Below, piece by piece: positions 26,500-36,476 of a stretch of 64,000 nucleotides of DNA. Under the pieces are notes generated by a model. The model was given only the letters and a program-made list of their open reading frames with translations. It did not search any database and was not told where the DNA came from. Position numbers and translations under genes: made by a program. Source of the stretch: Streptomyces sp. BA2 (GTDB taxonomy: Bacteria; Actinomycetota; Actinomycetes; Streptomycetales; Streptomycetaceae); assembly GCF_009769735.1 (NCBI RefSeq), contig NZ_WSRO01000002.1, forward strand, positions 6,869,001 through 6,933,000. The letters run 5' to 3'. Position 1 is the first letter of the stretch, and the number at the start of each line of letters is the position of its first letter.

Positions 26500-27273
26500 G
26501 TGTTCGGACGTCGCAAGAAGGACAGTGCCGCCGAGGACGCGGCGGGCGAGGCCGAGCAGGTCGTCGAGGACGCTGACCGTGCTGACAGTGATGACACGGC
26601 CGCGGCGTCGTCGCGCGTGAGGCTCGAGCCCGAGCCCCGCCCCGACGGTCCCTGGGACGTCTCGGAGGTCCGGGAGCCCGGCGAGGGCCGCGTGGACCTG
26701 GGCGGCCTCTTCGTACCGGGTGTCGAGGGCATGGAGCTGCGCGTGGAGGTCGCCGGTGACGCGATCGTCGCCGCGACCGTCGTGCTCCAGGACAGCGCCA
26801 TCCAGCTGCAGGGCTTCGCCGCCCCGAAGAAGCAGGGCATCTGGGGCGAGGTCCGCGAGGAGATCGCATCCGGCATCACCCAGCAGGGCGGTGTCATCGA
26901 CGAGGTCGAGGGCCCCCTCGGCTGGGAGCTGCGCGCGCAGGTGCCGGTGCAGCTGCCGGACGGCACGGGCGGGGTGCAGGTCGTGCGCTTCATCGGCGTG
27001 GACGGTCCGCGGTGGTTCCTGCGCGGGGTCATCTCCGGCCAGGGCGCGGTGCAGCCGCAGGCCGCGGGTCTCCTGGAGCAGATCTTCCGGGACACCGTCA
27101 TCGTGCGCGGCGAAGGACCGATGGCGCCTCGCGACCCGATCGTCCTGAAGCTGCCGGACGACGCCCAGATGGTCGCCGAGGGCGGTGTCCAGCAGGAGCA
27201 GCAGGAGGGCTCGCGCTTCTCCGGCGGCATGGGCCAGCTCCAGCGGGGCCCTGAGATCACCGAGGTGCGCTAG
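26500..27273 (+). CDS. DUF3710 protein
   Basis: 257 aa. The GTG at 26500 follows GGGAAGGACAG and gives the family N-terminus FGRRKKD. An acidic disordered stretch (~10-50) precedes a beta-rich DUF3710 domain (~55-225: VDLGGLFVPGVEGMELRVEV, QLQGFAAPKKQGIWGEVREE, RFIGVDGPRWFLRGVISG). The function is unknown; the gene is conserved directly after dut in actinobacteria. It ends the thioesterase-dut operon, closed by a terminator 18 bases later. Confidence 0.88.
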   Translation: MFGRRKKDSAAEDAAGEAEQVVEDADRADSDDTAAASSRVRLEPEPRPDGPWDVSEVREPGEGRVDLGGLFVPGVEGMELRVEVAGDAIVAATVVLQDSAIQLQGFAAPKKQGIWGEVREEIASGITQQGGVIDEVEGPLGWELRAQVPVQLPDGTGGVQVVRFIGVDGPRWFLRGVISGQGAVQPQAAGLLEQIFRDTVIVRGEGPMAPRDPIVLKLPDDAQMVAEGGVQQEQQEGSRFSGGMGQLQRGPEITEVR

Positions 27274-27290
27274 CGCCCCCTGACGTACAG

Positions 27291-27332
27291 GCCGATGGGC
27301 CGCATTCCCTGACGGGAGTGCGGCCCATCGGC
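27291..27332 (+). terminator. Strong terminator closing the dut operon
   Basis: 19-bp arms (27291-27309 with 27314-27332, one G-T mismatch), a TGAC loop and a trailing GTTTT. This isolates the kdp operon from upstream transcription. Confidence 0.9.
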
Positions 27333-27378
27333 GTTTTCGCAGGTGGGAGCCGGGTCTGGGCCGGAGAGCGCAAGTAGA

Positions 27379-27430
27379 CGTAAGAGAGTCGTCAATGGAG
27401 CGCCAACGGCCGTAAGGGAGCCGTCAACGG
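27379..27430 (+). promoter_or_regulatory. Direct repeats upstream of kdp: candidate KdpE operator
   Basis: CGTAAGAGAGTCGTCAATGG (27379-27398) and CGTAAGGGAGCCGTCAACGG (27411-27430) match at 17 of 20 positions, spaced 32 bp apart (about three helical turns). They lie 72-123 bp before the first kdp start codon. Tandem sites on one helix face are typical of OmpR-family regulators such as KdpE. Operator function is inference. Confidence 0.55.
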
Positions 27431-27501
27431 TGGTCGTTTCCAGCCATACAGGGGGTTTGCTCAAGACGTCAGATCAAACGCCTCTCATCTAGGAGCACAC
27501 G

Positions 27502-27585
27502 ATGGCCGACGCGGCCTTCGTCGTCACCACGATCGCGGTCTTCGCGCTGGTGGCGTTCATCGCCAAGGGGGTGGCGAAGCTGTGA
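27502..27585 (+). CDS. 27-aa single-helix membrane microprotein upstream of kdpF
   Basis: The ATG follows AGGAG at 9-base spacing. The peptide starts [20 protein letters not shown] and ends with a Lys-rich AKGVAKL: one hydrophobic helix and a basic tail. Its stop overlaps the kdpF GTG start by 4 bases (GTGA), so it is the translational leader of the operon. It resembles KdpF in size but not in sequence. I recall similar short frames before streptomycete kdp operons, mostly unannotated. It may be a second small subunit of the pump or a coupling leader. Confidence 0.7.
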   Translation: MADAAFVVTTIAVFALVAFIAKGVAKL

Positions 27586-27671
27586 CTGCCGAGAACATCG
27601 TCGGTCTCGTCGTGGCCGTCGCCCTGCTGGGCTATCTCGTCCTCGCTCTCGTGTTCCCGGAGAGGTTCTGA
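27582..27671 (+). CDS. kdpF: KdpF small subunit of the K+-transporting ATPase
   Basis: 29 aa starting [20 protein letters not shown] and ending FPERF. A single transmembrane helix and the PE-RF C-terminus match KdpF, which stabilises the KdpABC complex in the membrane. The GTG start overlaps the preceding microprotein stop, and kdpA begins 8 bases later. Confidence 0.9.
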   Translation: MTAENIVGLVVAVALLGYLVLALVFPERF

Positions 27672-27679
27672 GTACGGAT

Positions 27680-29344
27680 ATGAGCCCCGTTCTTGCTGGT
27701 GTGCTCCAGTTCCTGGCGCTGATCGTGGCGCTCGCCCTGGCATACCGTCCGCTCGGCGACCACATGGCCAAGGTCTACTCCTCCGAGAAGCATCTGCGCG
27801 TGGAGAAGTGGATCTACAAGGCCATCGGCGCCAACCCGAACGCCGAGATGCGCTGGACCGCCTATCTGCGCGGAGTACTCGCCTTCTCCGCCGTGAGCGT
27901 GCTGTTCCTGTATCTGCTGCAGCGCCTCCAGGGCTCGCTGCCCGGGTCGCTCGGCTTCAAGGCCATCGATCCGGACCAGGCTTTCAACACCGCCGCGTCG
28001 TTCGTGGCGAACACCAACTGGCAGTCGTACTCCGGCGAGCAGGCCATGGGCCACGTCGTGCAGACCGGCGGCCTCGCGGTGCAGAACTTCGTCTCCGCCG
28101 CCGTGGGCATCGCCGTCGCGGTGGCCCTGGTGCGGGGCTTCGCCCGGTCGCGGACCGGGGAGTTGGGGAACTTCTGGTCCGACCTGGTGCGCGGTGTCGT
28201 ACGCATCCTGATCCCGATCTCGGTGATCGGCGCGGTCGTCCTCGTCGCCTGCGGTGCGATACAGAACTTCTCCGGCATCCACGGGGTCGGCCAGTTCCTG
28301 GGCGGCAGCCAGCAGTGGAACGGCGGTGCGGTCGCCTCGCAGGAGGTCATCAAGGAGCTGGGCACCAACGGAGGCGGCTACTTCAACGCCAACTCCGCCC
28401 ACCCCTTCGAGAATCCGAACGGATTCTCCAACCTCTTCGAGGTCTTCCTGATCCTCGTCATCCCCTTCGCGCTCACGCGGACCTTCGGGCGGATGGTCGG
28501 TTCCCTCAGGCAGGGGTACGCGATTCTCGCCACGATGGTGACCATCTGGGTCGGGTTCACCGCGCTGATGATGTGGACGGAGTTCCACCACGGCGCCCCC
28601 GCCTTCGACATCGCGGGCGGCGCGATGGAGGGCAAGGAGACGCGGTTCGGGATCGCGGGGTCGGCGATCTTCTCGGTCGCCACGACGCTGACATCGACGG
28701 GCGCGGTCAACTCCTTCCACTCCTCCAACACCGGCTTCGGCGGCGGGCTCGACCTCCTCGGCATGCAGCTGGGCGAGATCGCGCCGGGCGGCACGGGGTC
28801 GGGTCTGTACGGCATGCTGATCATGGCGATCATCGCGGTGTTCATCGCCGGTCTCATGGTGGGCCGTACGCCCGAGTACCTGGGCAAGAAGATCGGCACC
28901 CGCGAGATCAAGCTGGCGGCCTGCTACATCCTCATCACCCCCGCCCTCGTGCTCGGCTTCACGGCGGTGTCGATGGCGCTGCCCACGCCCAAGGACTCGA
29001 TGCTCAACTCCGGGGCGCACGGCTTCTCCGAGATCCTCTACGCCTACACATCGGGCGCCAACAACAACGGTTCGGCGTTCGCCGGGCTGAGCGCGGACAC
29101 GAACTGGTTCAACACCACGATCGGTCTCGCGATGCTGCTCGGCCGGTTCCTGCCGATGGTGTTCGTCCTCGCGCTCGCGGGTTCGCTGGCCGAGCAGAAG
29201 CCGATCCCGGCGACGGCGGGCACCCTGCGCACGGAGAAGCCCCTGTTCACCGGGTTGCTGGTCGGCACCATCATGATCATCACCGGTCTGACCTACTTCC
29301 CGGCGCTCGCCCTCGGGCCGCTGGCCGAGGGGTTGGCGTCATGA
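27680..29344 (+). CDS. kdpA: KdpA, potassium-binding channel subunit
   Basis: 554 aa with ten predicted transmembrane helices. The four pore loops of the SKT-type selectivity filter are recognisable: [42 protein letters not shown] and [14 protein letters not shown]. KdpA binds and conducts K+ in the high-affinity Kdp pump. The ATG at 27680 is 8 bases after kdpF. The stop TGA overlaps the kdpB ATG (ATGA). Confidence 0.96.
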   Translation: MSPVLAGVLQFLALIVALALAYRPLGDHMAKVYSSEKHLRVEKWIYKAIGANPNAEMRWTAYLRGVLAFSAVSVLFLYLLQRLQGSLPGSLGFKAIDPDQAFNTAASFVANTNWQSYSGEQAMGHVVQTGGLAVQNFVSAAVGIAVAVALVRGFARSRTGELGNFWSDLVRGVVRILIPISVIGAVVLVACGAIQNFSGIHGVGQFLGGSQQWNGGAVASQEVIKELGTNGGGYFNANSAHPFENPNGFSNLFEVFLILVIPFALTRTFGRMVGSLRQGYAILATMVTIWVGFTALMMWTEFHHGAPAFDIAGGAMEGKETRFGIAGSAIFSVATTLTSTGAVNSFHSSNTGFGGGLDLLGMQLGEIAPGGTGSGLYGMLIMAIIAVFIAGLMVGRTPEYLGKKIGTREIKLAACYILITPALVLGFTAVSMALPTPKDSMLNSGAHGFSEILYAYTSGANNNGSAFAGLSADTNWFNTTIGLAMLLGRFLPMVFVLALAGSLAEQKPIPATAGTLRTEKPLFTGLLVGTIMIITGLTYFPALALGPLAEGLAS

Positions 29345-31488
29345 CCACCGAGACGAAGAAGCCTGAGGAGCCCGGCTCCATGTCCACCGCTACTCCCACC
29401 CGTGCGCCGCACCAGGACGTGCCCGGCGGGCACCAGGACGACGGCGGCCGTGTCGGCGGGGGTCTGTTCGACCCCAAGCAGCTCCTGAAGTCCTTCCCGG
29501 ACGCCGTGCGGAAGCTCGATCCGCGGGTGATGGTCAAGTCGCCCGTCATGTTCGTGGTGCTCGTCGGCTCGGTGATCACCACCGTCCTCGCGGTCAAGGA
29601 CCCGGGGGACTGGTTCGGCTGGGCCATCGCGGTCTGGCTCTGGCTGACCACGATCTTCGCCAACCTGGCGGAGGCGGTGGCCGAGGGCCGCGGCAAGGCG
29701 CAGGCGGACACCCTGCGCAAGGCCAAGACCTCCACGGTCGCGCGCAGGCTGAACGGCACGACCGAGGAGCAGGTGCCCGGCACCGAGCTGCGCATCGGCG
29801 ACCTCGTCGTCTGCGAGGCGGGCGACGTGATCCCCGGCGACGGTGACGTCGTCGACGGTGTCGCGAGCGTCGACGAGTCGGCGATCACCGGTGAATCGGC
29901 CCCCGTCATCCGGGAGTCGGGCGGTGACAGGTCCGCCGTCACCGGCGGCACGAAGGTCCTCTCCGACCGCATCGTCATCAAGATCACGACGAAGCCCGGC
30001 GAGACGTTCATCGACCGCATGATCAACTTGGTCGAGGGCGCTGCCCGGCAGAAGACGCCCAACGAGGTCGCGCTCAACATCCTTCTCGCGTCCCTCACCA
30101 TCGTCTTCCTGCTCGCGGTCGTCACGCTCCAGCCGTTCGCCGTGTACGCCGGTGCCGAGCAGTCCATGATCGTCCTTGCCGCGCTCCTGGTGTGCCTGAT
30201 CCCGACGACCATCGGCGCCCTGCTCTCCGCGATCGGCATCGCGGGCATGGACCGCCTGGTCCAGCGCAACGTCCTTGCCATGTCCGGGCGGGCGGTCGAG
30301 GCCGCCGGCGACGTCTCGACGCTGCTGCTCGACAAGACGGGCACCATCACGCTCGGCAACCGTCAGGCCGCCGAGTTCGTGCCCGTGCGCGGGACGACCG
30401 AGGCCGAGCTCGCGGACGCCGCCCAGCTCTCCTCGCTGGCCGACGAGACGCCCGAGGGCCGCTCCGTCGTCGTACTCGCGAAGGAGAAGTACGGGCTTCG
30501 CGAGCGCCACCAGGGGGAGTTGGAGGGGGCCGAGTGGGTCGCCTTCACCGCGCAGACGCGGATGTCCGGCGTAGACCTCGTCGAGGGCGGTGCCGGGCGC
30601 AAGGTCCGCAAGGGTGCGACCGGTTCGGTCGTCGCCTGGGTCACCGAGAACGGCGGCACCGTCTCCGACGACGCCCAGGCCCTGACCGACACGATCTCGC
30701 AGGCCGGTGGCACACCGCTGCTTGTCGCGGCGGAGGACGAGAAGGGCGCGCGGGTACTCGGCGTCATCCACCTGAAGGACGTCGTCAAGGAAGGCATGCG
30801 GGAGCGGTTCGACGAGCTGCGGCGCATGGGCATCAAGACGGTCATGATCACGGGCGACAATCCGCTGACCGCCAAGGCGATCGCGGACGAGGCGGGCGTG
30901 GACGACTTCCTCGCCGAGGCCACGCCCGAGGACAAGATGGCGCTGATCAAGCGGGAGCAGGCCGGCGGCAAGCTCGTCGCGATGACCGGTGACGGCACGA
31001 ACGACGCGCCCGCGCTCGCCCAGGCGGACGTGGGTGTGGCCATGAACACCGGGACCTCCGCCGCCAAGGAGGCCGGGAACATGGTGGACCTGGACTCCAA
31101 CCCCACCAAGCTCATCGAGATCGTCGAGATCGGCAAGCAACTCCTGATCACCCGAGGTGCGTTGACGACCTTCTCGATCGCCAACGACGTCGCGAAGTAC
31201 TTCGCGATCATCCCCGCGATGTTCGCCGTGGTCTATCCGGGCCTCGACAAGCTCAACATCATGAACCTGTCGTCCCCGGAGTCGGCCATTCTGTCGGCCG
31301 TCGTCTTCAACGCGCTGATCATCGTCGCCCTGGTGCCGCTGGCCCTGAAGGGCGTGCGCTACCGGCCGATGAGCGCCGACAGGATGCTGCGGCGCAACCT
31401 CGGCGTCTACGGACTCGGCGGTCTCGTCGCCCCGTTCATCGGCATCAAGATCATCGACATGATCATCTCCCTCATCCCCGGGCTGTAG
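29341..31488 (+). CDS. kdpB: KdpB, P-type ATPase subunit
   Basis: 715 aa. The phosphorylation motif [12 protein letters not shown] places the acceptor Asp at residue 331. The actuator motif is [10 protein letters not shown], and the hinge is [18 protein letters not shown]. KdpB hydrolyses ATP to drive K+ uptake through KdpA. An N-terminal extension of ~40 hydrophilic residues (Pro/Thr/Gly-rich, before FDPKQLLKS) is longer than in E. coli. The SAITGESAP serine corresponds to the inhibitory phosphorylation site reported for E. coli KdpB. It starts in an ATGA overlap with kdpA. Confidence 0.96.
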   Translation: MTTETKKPEEPGSMSTATPTRAPHQDVPGGHQDDGGRVGGGLFDPKQLLKSFPDAVRKLDPRVMVKSPVMFVVLVGSVITTVLAVKDPGDWFGWAIAVWLWLTTIFANLAEAVAEGRGKAQADTLRKAKTSTVARRLNGTTEEQVPGTELRIGDLVVCEAGDVIPGDGDVVDGVASVDESAITGESAPVIRESGGDRSAVTGGTKVLSDRIVIKITTKPGETFIDRMINLVEGAARQKTPNEVALNILLASLTIVFLLAVVTLQPFAVYAGAEQSMIVLAALLVCLIPTTIGALLSAIGIAGMDRLVQRNVLAMSGRAVEAAGDVSTLLLDKTGTITLGNRQAAEFVPVRGTTEAELADAAQLSSLADETPEGRSVVVLAKEKYGLRERHQGELEGAEWVAFTAQTRMSGVDLVEGGAGRKVRKGATGSVVAWVTENGGTVSDDAQALTDTISQAGGTPLLVAAEDEKGARVLGVIHLKDVVKEGMRERFDELRRMGIKTVMITGDNPLTAKAIADEAGVDDFLAEATPEDKMALIKREQAGGKLVAMTGDGTNDAPALAQADVGVAMNTGTSAAKEAGNMVDLDSNPTKLIEIVEIGKQLLITRGALTTFSIANDVAKYFAIIPAMFAVVYPGLDKLNIMNLSSPESAILSAVVFNALIIVALVPLALKGVRYRPMSADRMLRRNLGVYGLGGLVAPFIGIKIIDMIISLIPGL

Positions 31489-31511
31489 TTCCTGAAAGCG
31501 TGCTGATCGTC

Positions 31512-32192
31512 ATGAACAACTCCGTCGGAAGTACGGCACGGTTGCTGGGCGCGGGCCTGCGTGCCCTGCTCGTGCTGACCGTGATCTGCGGTGTCATCTA
31601 TCCGCTCGCCGTCACCGGGGTCGCCCAGGGCCTGTTCCACGACAAGGCCAACGGCTCCGAGATCAGGAGCGAGGGCAAGGTCGTCGGCTCCGAACTCATC
31701 GGGCAGCGCTACGACCTGCCGCTGAAGAAGGGCCAGGAGACCGCGGCGCCCGATCTGAAGTGGTTCCAGCCCCGGCCGTCCAACGGGCTCGGCTCCAACC
31801 AGGACTCGGGGGTGAACACCCAGTACGACCTGATCCTGTCGGGTGCGACGAACCTGTCCGGTGACAACAAGGACCTGATCGCGAACGTCAAGGCGGCCAA
31901 GGCGGCCGTGGTCAAGGACAACTCCACGGCGGGCTTCAAGGTCAAGCCGTCGGACGTGCCGGCCGAGGCAGTCACCTCGTCCGGATCGGGTCTGGACCCG
32001 CACATCTCCCCGGAGTACGCGGAGTTGCAGGTCCACCGGGTGGCCGAGAAGAACGGCCTCGCCGTGAAGGAGGTCGAGAAGCTGGTCGACGAGCACACCG
32101 AAGGCCGGATCCTCGGCTTCGTGGGCGAGCCCCGGGTCAACGTCCTCCAGCTCAACGTCGCGCTGAAGGGCCTTGTCGCCGACGGGAGCTGA
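31512..32192 (+). CDS. kdpC: KdpC subunit
   Basis: 226 aa. One N-terminal transmembrane helix (~12-38) is followed by an extracytoplasmic domain containing the family blocks GSELIGQRYD, WFQPRPS and SGSGLDPHISPEYAELQVHRVA. KdpC holds the KdpABC complex together and raises K+ affinity. The ATG at 31512 is preferred; a GTG at 31500 leaves no room for a ribosome site. No terminator is obvious after it; the first FtsX-type permease starts 113 bases later. Confidence 0.94.
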   Translation: MNNSVGSTARLLGAGLRALLVLTVICGVIYPLAVTGVAQGLFHDKANGSEIRSEGKVVGSELIGQRYDLPLKKGQETAAPDLKWFQPRPSNGLGSNQDSGVNTQYDLILSGATNLSGDNKDLIANVKAAKAAVVKDNSTAGFKVKPSDVPAEAVTSSGSGLDPHISPEYAELQVHRVAEKNGLAVKEVEKLVDEHTEGRILGFVGEPRVNVLQLNVALKGLVADGS

Positions 32193-32304
32193 TCTCCAGT
32201 CAACTCCCTTGTGGCCCAAGCTGGTTCGGCTCTACCGACCGGAGCATTGCGGGCCACATTCGCGTACGTCCATACTGTGCCGGTCACGCGGGGGGAGACC
32301 GGTG

Positions 32305-35300
32305 GTGAGCGGACGGCGCGTGCCCGCCGTGGTGCGGAGCGGCCGGTATCACGGGATGGTGCTCGGGGCAGCCGGGCTCGCCGTCCTGCTTGCGGCCACG
32401 GTGCTCGCCGCCCTTGCCGCGCTGACCGAGAAGGCCGTCGAAGGCGGGGTGCGGCAGCGGCTCGCCGCGGACCGGGATGCCGTCGTCGAGGTGGCAGGGC
32501 GTTACGGCGCCGACAGCGTGCGGCGGCTCGACGCGGACGTACGGGCCGCCGTCGACCGCACCTATGGCGACGTGCCCCACCGGACGCGGCTCGCGCTGCG
32601 GGCGCCCGCGGCACGCAACGACGAGCTCGCCGTGACCGAGGCCGGCGGGCAGCGGCGTGAGGACGCCACGGCGTCCGTGGTCGCCTTCGAAGGGGCCCGG
32701 TCCCATGCCGGCCTGGTGGCGGGCCGGTGGCCGCGCGGCGGTTCCGGCGGCTCATCCGGTGGGGTTACGGAGACGGTGCTGACCAGGGCATACGCCGCCG
32801 AGCTCGCGGTGCGTACCGGTGACGATGTGGTCGTGCGCGGCGCCGGTGAGCGGCTTGTGCGGATGCGGGTCGTCGGGCTCTACGCGACCGAGGGGCGCGA
32901 ACCCGCGGTCTGGGCGGGCCTGAGCAGCACATTCGGGACGGCCGACTCCATCGCGCTCGTGCCCCGGGGCGCGTTCACGGCGCGGCCGGGGCTCGCGAAG
33001 GACGCGGGCGCCCTGTGGCTCGGCGTGCCCGAGGCGCGGGGGCTGCGGCTCGGTGACATCGGTCCGCTGGCCGAGCGTGCCCGGCGGTTCGGAGGCAGCG
33101 ACGCCTCGCTCTCGGTGCTGCGGGGGAAGAACCCCGAGGCGGAGCTGACCGTGTCGGCGGGGCTGCGCAGGGCGCTCGACCGGCTCACCACGCCCATCGC
33201 CGTGGCCCGCGCCGGGCTCTACGTCCCCGCCACGCTGCTGGCCGCCCTCGCGGTCGCGGCCCTGGTGCTGACTGGGCGTCAGCTCGCCGAACACCGGCGC
33301 CCGGAGCTGGCGTTGCTGGCAGCCCGGGGTGCGGGAACGCGGCGGCTCGTGCTGTCGACCGGGGTGCAGTGGGCGCTGGTGGCCCTTCCGGTGGGGGGCG
33401 CCGCGCCCTTCCTCGCGGGGCCGCTGCTGGGCCTCCTTGAAGGGGCGGGGGTGCTGCACGGCGGGGTGCCGGACGCGGCCGCGATCGGTGCCGCCTGGGT
33501 GGCCGCCGCCTTCGCCGTCGTGGTGCACGGGTGCGCGGTGCTGGTGCCGACGGTGCGGGTGGTGCGGGACCGGCAGGCGGTGAGCCGACTGCGCCTGCGG
33601 GTGGGACGGTTCGCGGGGGCGCAGCGGGTCGGGGCCGATGTGGTCCTCGGGGCGGTGGCCGTCCTCGGGTGGCTGCAGTTGCGGCAGTACCGGTCGACGG
33701 TGACCGGTGACGGTGTCGACCCGGTGCTGGTGTTCGCGCCGGTGGTGATGACCACCGCGGCCGCCCTGCTCGTGCTGCGCCTGCTGCCCTTCCTTACGCG
33801 GGCCGTCGAGCCGCTCGCCCGGCGGGGCAGGGGGCTCGTGCTGCCGCTCGGCGGGTGGCAGATCGCCCGGCGCGCGGCACGGCACGCGGGGCCCGCCCTG
33901 GTGGTGACGCTCGCCCTGGCCGTCGCGGCCCTGAGCAGCACCGCCCTCGCCATTCTCGACCGGGGGGACCGCGACCAGGCCGCTTTCCAGGTGGGTGCGG
34001 ACCTGCGGATCGAACCGGGGGAGAGCGTGCCCGCCGGGGAGCGGCGTGCGACGTACGGTGCGCTGCCGGGGGTCGAGTCGGTCACTCCCGTGGTGATCAC
34101 GGAGGGCTACATCGGGCAGGACGCGGTGGCCGTCACCGGCATCAACACCGGGCGGGGCCCGGTGCCTTCGCTGCGGGGCGACCTCGCGGAGCGGCCCGTG
34201 CGGGAGATGGTCGCGCCGCTGGGGGAGGGGGTGCCGGCGCACGGGCTGGCTGTCGGCGACGTTCGTGCCGGTGGTGAACTCCCGCTCCGGGTGGGGCTGT
34301 CGGCCGATGGCCCCGGGCGTGCTGTGCCGGTGCGGCTGACGGTCTTCTTCGAGGACGAGGACGGCCTGGTCCACTCAAGTGCCGCCCTTCTTAAAGAAGG
34401 TGGTCTGCGGGCGGTGCCGCTGAGGGTGCCGGTACGGAGCGGTGGCCTACGGATCCTCCAGATCGACCTGAGCATGGCGGGCGAGACGGTGCGGCGTACG
34501 TACCGTCTCCGGATCGACCGGGTGCCGGGGCTCACCCAGGAGGCCCGCTGGCGCGACCTGCGCGAGGACGCGCCGGACCGCTACGGGGCGGGGTGCCCCG
34601 GGGCCGAGCCGCCGCGGGGTGCGGTGGGGGAGGCACCCGGACCGGTGCTCTGCCGTGACCGGCCCGGAGCCGGGGTGCTGCTCGACGCGGTGCTTCGGGG
34701 GCCCGACACGCGGCTCAAGTACCCGACGTGGAGCGTCCGTCTCGGTACGGACAACGCGAGGGGGCGCCCCGCGGCACCCGCTCTCGCCGATCGTGCGCTG
34801 CTGGACTCCGGGGCGGTACGGGTGGGGGACGTCGTGACGGTGCGGCGGAGTACGGGCGGCAGCGTCCGGCTGAAGGTGGTCGGGCGGATCGCGGCGGTGC
34901 CGGGCGAAGCGCGGGACCGGCCCCGGCTGCTCGCCGACTCGCGGGCGGTGGCGGCCCAGTTGGTGCTGAGCGGGGCGTTGCCGGGGTCGGAGAGCGCGTG
35001 GTGGGCGGGGGCGGCGCGGGGAGACGCGAGCGCCGCGTGGAAGGCGGTACGGGACAGCCCGCGGCTCGGAACCGCCGTGGACGTGCCGCACGCGCGCGTG
35101 GAGCTCGCCGAGGATCCGCTGCGGCGCGGGGCCCGTGGCGGCCTCTGGCTCTGCCTCGCCCTCGCACCGGCGTTCGCCGTCATCGCCTTCACGCTGCATA
35201 CGGTGCTGGCGGTGCGGGCGAGGGGGCGGGAGTTCGCGCTGCTGCGGGCGTTGGGGGTACGGCGGGGCCAACTCGCCGCGTACCTGTGGACGGAACAGTT

Positions 35301-35556
35301 GGCGCTGGCAGGGGTGGCGGCGCTCCTGGGCACGGGTCTCGGAGCGGGCCTCGCGGCCGTGATCATGCCGGTGGTGACGGTGGACGCGACGGGCGCCCCG
35401 GTCTTCCCCGGCCTGCTGACGGAGGTGCCGTGGGTGCGGGTCTGGCTGGTGGCGGGTGGAGTGACGGTGGTGATCTGCGGGGTGGTGAGCGGGGTGGCGC
35501 GGGTTCTGGGGCGGGTGGACCTGGGGCGGGTTCTGCGGGCGGGGGAGGACGTGTGA
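32305..35556 (+). CDS. Large FtsX-type ABC transporter permease
   Basis: About 1083 aa. TM1 near the N-terminus (MVLGAAGLAVLLAATVLAAL) is followed by a ~270-residue extracytoplasmic domain, a TM2-4 FtsX domain (~305-460, with the motif LALLAARGAGTRRLV), further helices, a second large extracytoplasmic domain (~540-930), and a final FtsX domain (~945-1080, FALLRALGVRRGQLAAYLW). Such permeases work with a cytoplasmic ATPase in envelope or lipoprotein/peptide handling, not classical import. GTG codons at 32302 and 32305 both follow GGGGGAG; 32305 has the better spacing. No ATPase gene adjoins it; the nearest are at 39296 and 41604. It ends at the hairpin array. Confidence 0.85.
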   Translation: MSGRRVPAVVRSGRYHGMVLGAAGLAVLLAATVLAALAALTEKAVEGGVRQRLAADRDAVVEVAGRYGADSVRRLDADVRAAVDRTYGDVPHRTRLALRAPAARNDELAVTEAGGQRREDATASVVAFEGARSHAGLVAGRWPRGGSGGSSGGVTETVLTRAYAAELAVRTGDDVVVRGAGERLVRMRVVGLYATEGREPAVWAGLSSTFGTADSIALVPRGAFTARPGLAKDAGALWLGVPEARGLRLGDIGPLAERARRFGGSDASLSVLRGKNPEAELTVSAGLRRALDRLTTPIAVARAGLYVPATLLAALAVAALVLTGRQLAEHRRPELALLAARGAGTRRLVLSTGVQWALVALPVGGAAPFLAGPLLGLLEGAGVLHGGVPDAAAIGAAWVAAAFAVVVHGCAVLVPTVRVVRDRQAVSRLRLRVGRFAGAQRVGADVVLGAVAVLGWLQLRQYRSTVTGDGVDPVLVFAPVVMTTAAALLVLRLLPFLTRAVEPLARRGRGLVLPLGGWQIARRAARHAGPALVVTLALAVAALSSTALAILDRGDRDQAAFQVGADLRIEPGESVPAGERRATYGALPGVESVTPVVITEGYIGQDAVAVTGINTGRGPVPSLRGDLAERPVREMVAPLGEGVPAHGLAVGDVRAGGELPLRVGLSADGPGRAVPVRLTVFFEDEDGLVHSSAALLKEGGLRAVPLRVPVRSGGLRILQIDLSMAGETVRRTYRLRIDRVPGLTQEARWRDLREDAPDRYGAGCPGAEPPRGAVGEAPGPVLCRDRPGAGVLLDAVLRGPDTRLKYPTWSVRLGTDNARGRPAAPALADRALLDSGAVRVGDVVTVRRSTGGSVRLKVVGRIAAVPGEARDRPRLLADSRAVAAQLVLSGALPGSESAWWAGAARGDASAAWKAVRDSPRLGTAVDVPHARVELAEDPLRRGARGGLWLCLALAPAFAVIAFTLHTVLAVRARGREFALLRALGVRRGQLAAYLWTEQLALAGVAALLGTGLGAGLAAVIMPVVTVDATGAPVFPGLLTEVPWVRVWLVAGGVTVVICGVVSGVARVLGRVDLGRVLRAGEDV

Positions 35557-35696
35557 GGGGACCCTGCGGGGCTTGGGCGGGGGTCTGCCGAGGCCTGGCG
35601 GCCTCGGTCCCCATGGCGGGCTACTTGGGCGGGGGGCCGCTGCGGCTGCGGGTCGTTGTGCGTTGCTGTGGGCGGACACCGGCGTGTGGCCTCGGG

Positions 35697-36222
35697 TTGT
35701 GCTGCCGTCTGGGGGTGCGTGCGGGGTGCGGGGTGCGGGGTCGGCGCGTGTGTGGGTGCGGGGCCGTGCCGGTATGTCCGTCCTCGCTATCGTCCGGTGG
35801 CCGTGGGGTTGCTTTGGCTCCGGAGTCTTTGGGAGCCGTGCTCCGGGCAGACATACCGGCACGTCCCCTTGCGTGCGTTGCCGTCTGGGGGTGCGTGCGT
35901 GCTGCGGGGCTGGCGCGTGTGTGGGTGCGGGGCCGTGCCGGTATGTCCGTCCTCGCTATCGTCCGGTGGCCGTGGGGTTGCTTTGGCTCCGGAGTCTTTG
36001 GGAGCCGTGCTCCGGGCAGACATACCGGCACGTCCCCTTGCGTGCGTTGCCGTCTGGGGGTGCGTGCGTGCTGCGGGGTCGGCGCGTGTGTGGGTGCGGG
36101 GCCGTGCCGGTATGTCCGTCCTCGCTATCGTCCGGTGGCCGTGGGGTTGCTTCGGTTCCGGGGTCTTCGGGAGCCGTGCTCCGGGCAGACATACCGGCAC
36201 GTCCCCTTGCGTGCGCTCCCGG
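35697..36222. repeat. Tandem array of three 169-bp units, each with a 97-bp inverted repeat
   Basis: Units are phased exactly 169 bp apart (GGTATGTCCG at 35771, 35940 and 36109). Each holds arms GTGCCGGTATGTC and GACATACCGGCAC at 35766-35862, 35935-36031 and 36104-36200. Inside each is a second hairpin (GGCTCC...GGAGCC; GGTTCC in unit 3, keeping a G-T pair). Units 1 and 2 are almost identical; unit 3 has four scattered changes in its central part. Diverged flanks share GTTGCTG...GGGCGGAC...CCGGCGTGTG on both sides (about 35655-35696 and 36238-36275). Because 169 is not a multiple of three, the same peptide appears in different frames in successive units, which argues against coding. Confidence 0.9.
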
Positions 36223-36350
36223 CTGCGGGGTGTCGTGTGTTGCTGCGGGCGGACGCCGGCGTGTGCCCTCGCGAGCGCTGCCGGCTGCGGGTGTGGCGCT
36301 TTCCTGTTGGCGATCACTGGCCACCCGACGTGTACGGATCACCCCCGGCA

Positions 36351-36424
36351 GTACGTTCCGCACCGTGCAACTTCCCACCTCCGGCTGTACGTTCCCTACC
36401 CACCCCACCGTGCAACTTCCCACC
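36351..36424 (+). repeat. Degenerate direct repeat with CACCGTGCAACTTCCCACC
   Basis: CACCGTGCAACTTCCCACC occurs exactly at 36361-36379 and 36406-36424 and is preceded in each case by GTACGTTCC (36351 and 36387). It lies just after the hairpin array; no protein-like frame. Confidence 0.8.
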
Positions 36425-36476
36425 CTCCCCTCATCTCGGCGGACCCCCCACCCACCCTCGGCACCGCGGGGCAATC

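Noticed and set aside
35697..36222. CRISPR array
   Set aside because: Units are 169 bp with internal hairpins and no unique spacers, and no cas genes are present.
35697..36222. Insertion sequence or transposon remnant
   Set aside because: No transposase-like frame is present in or near the array; a non-autonomous element remains possible but unsupported.
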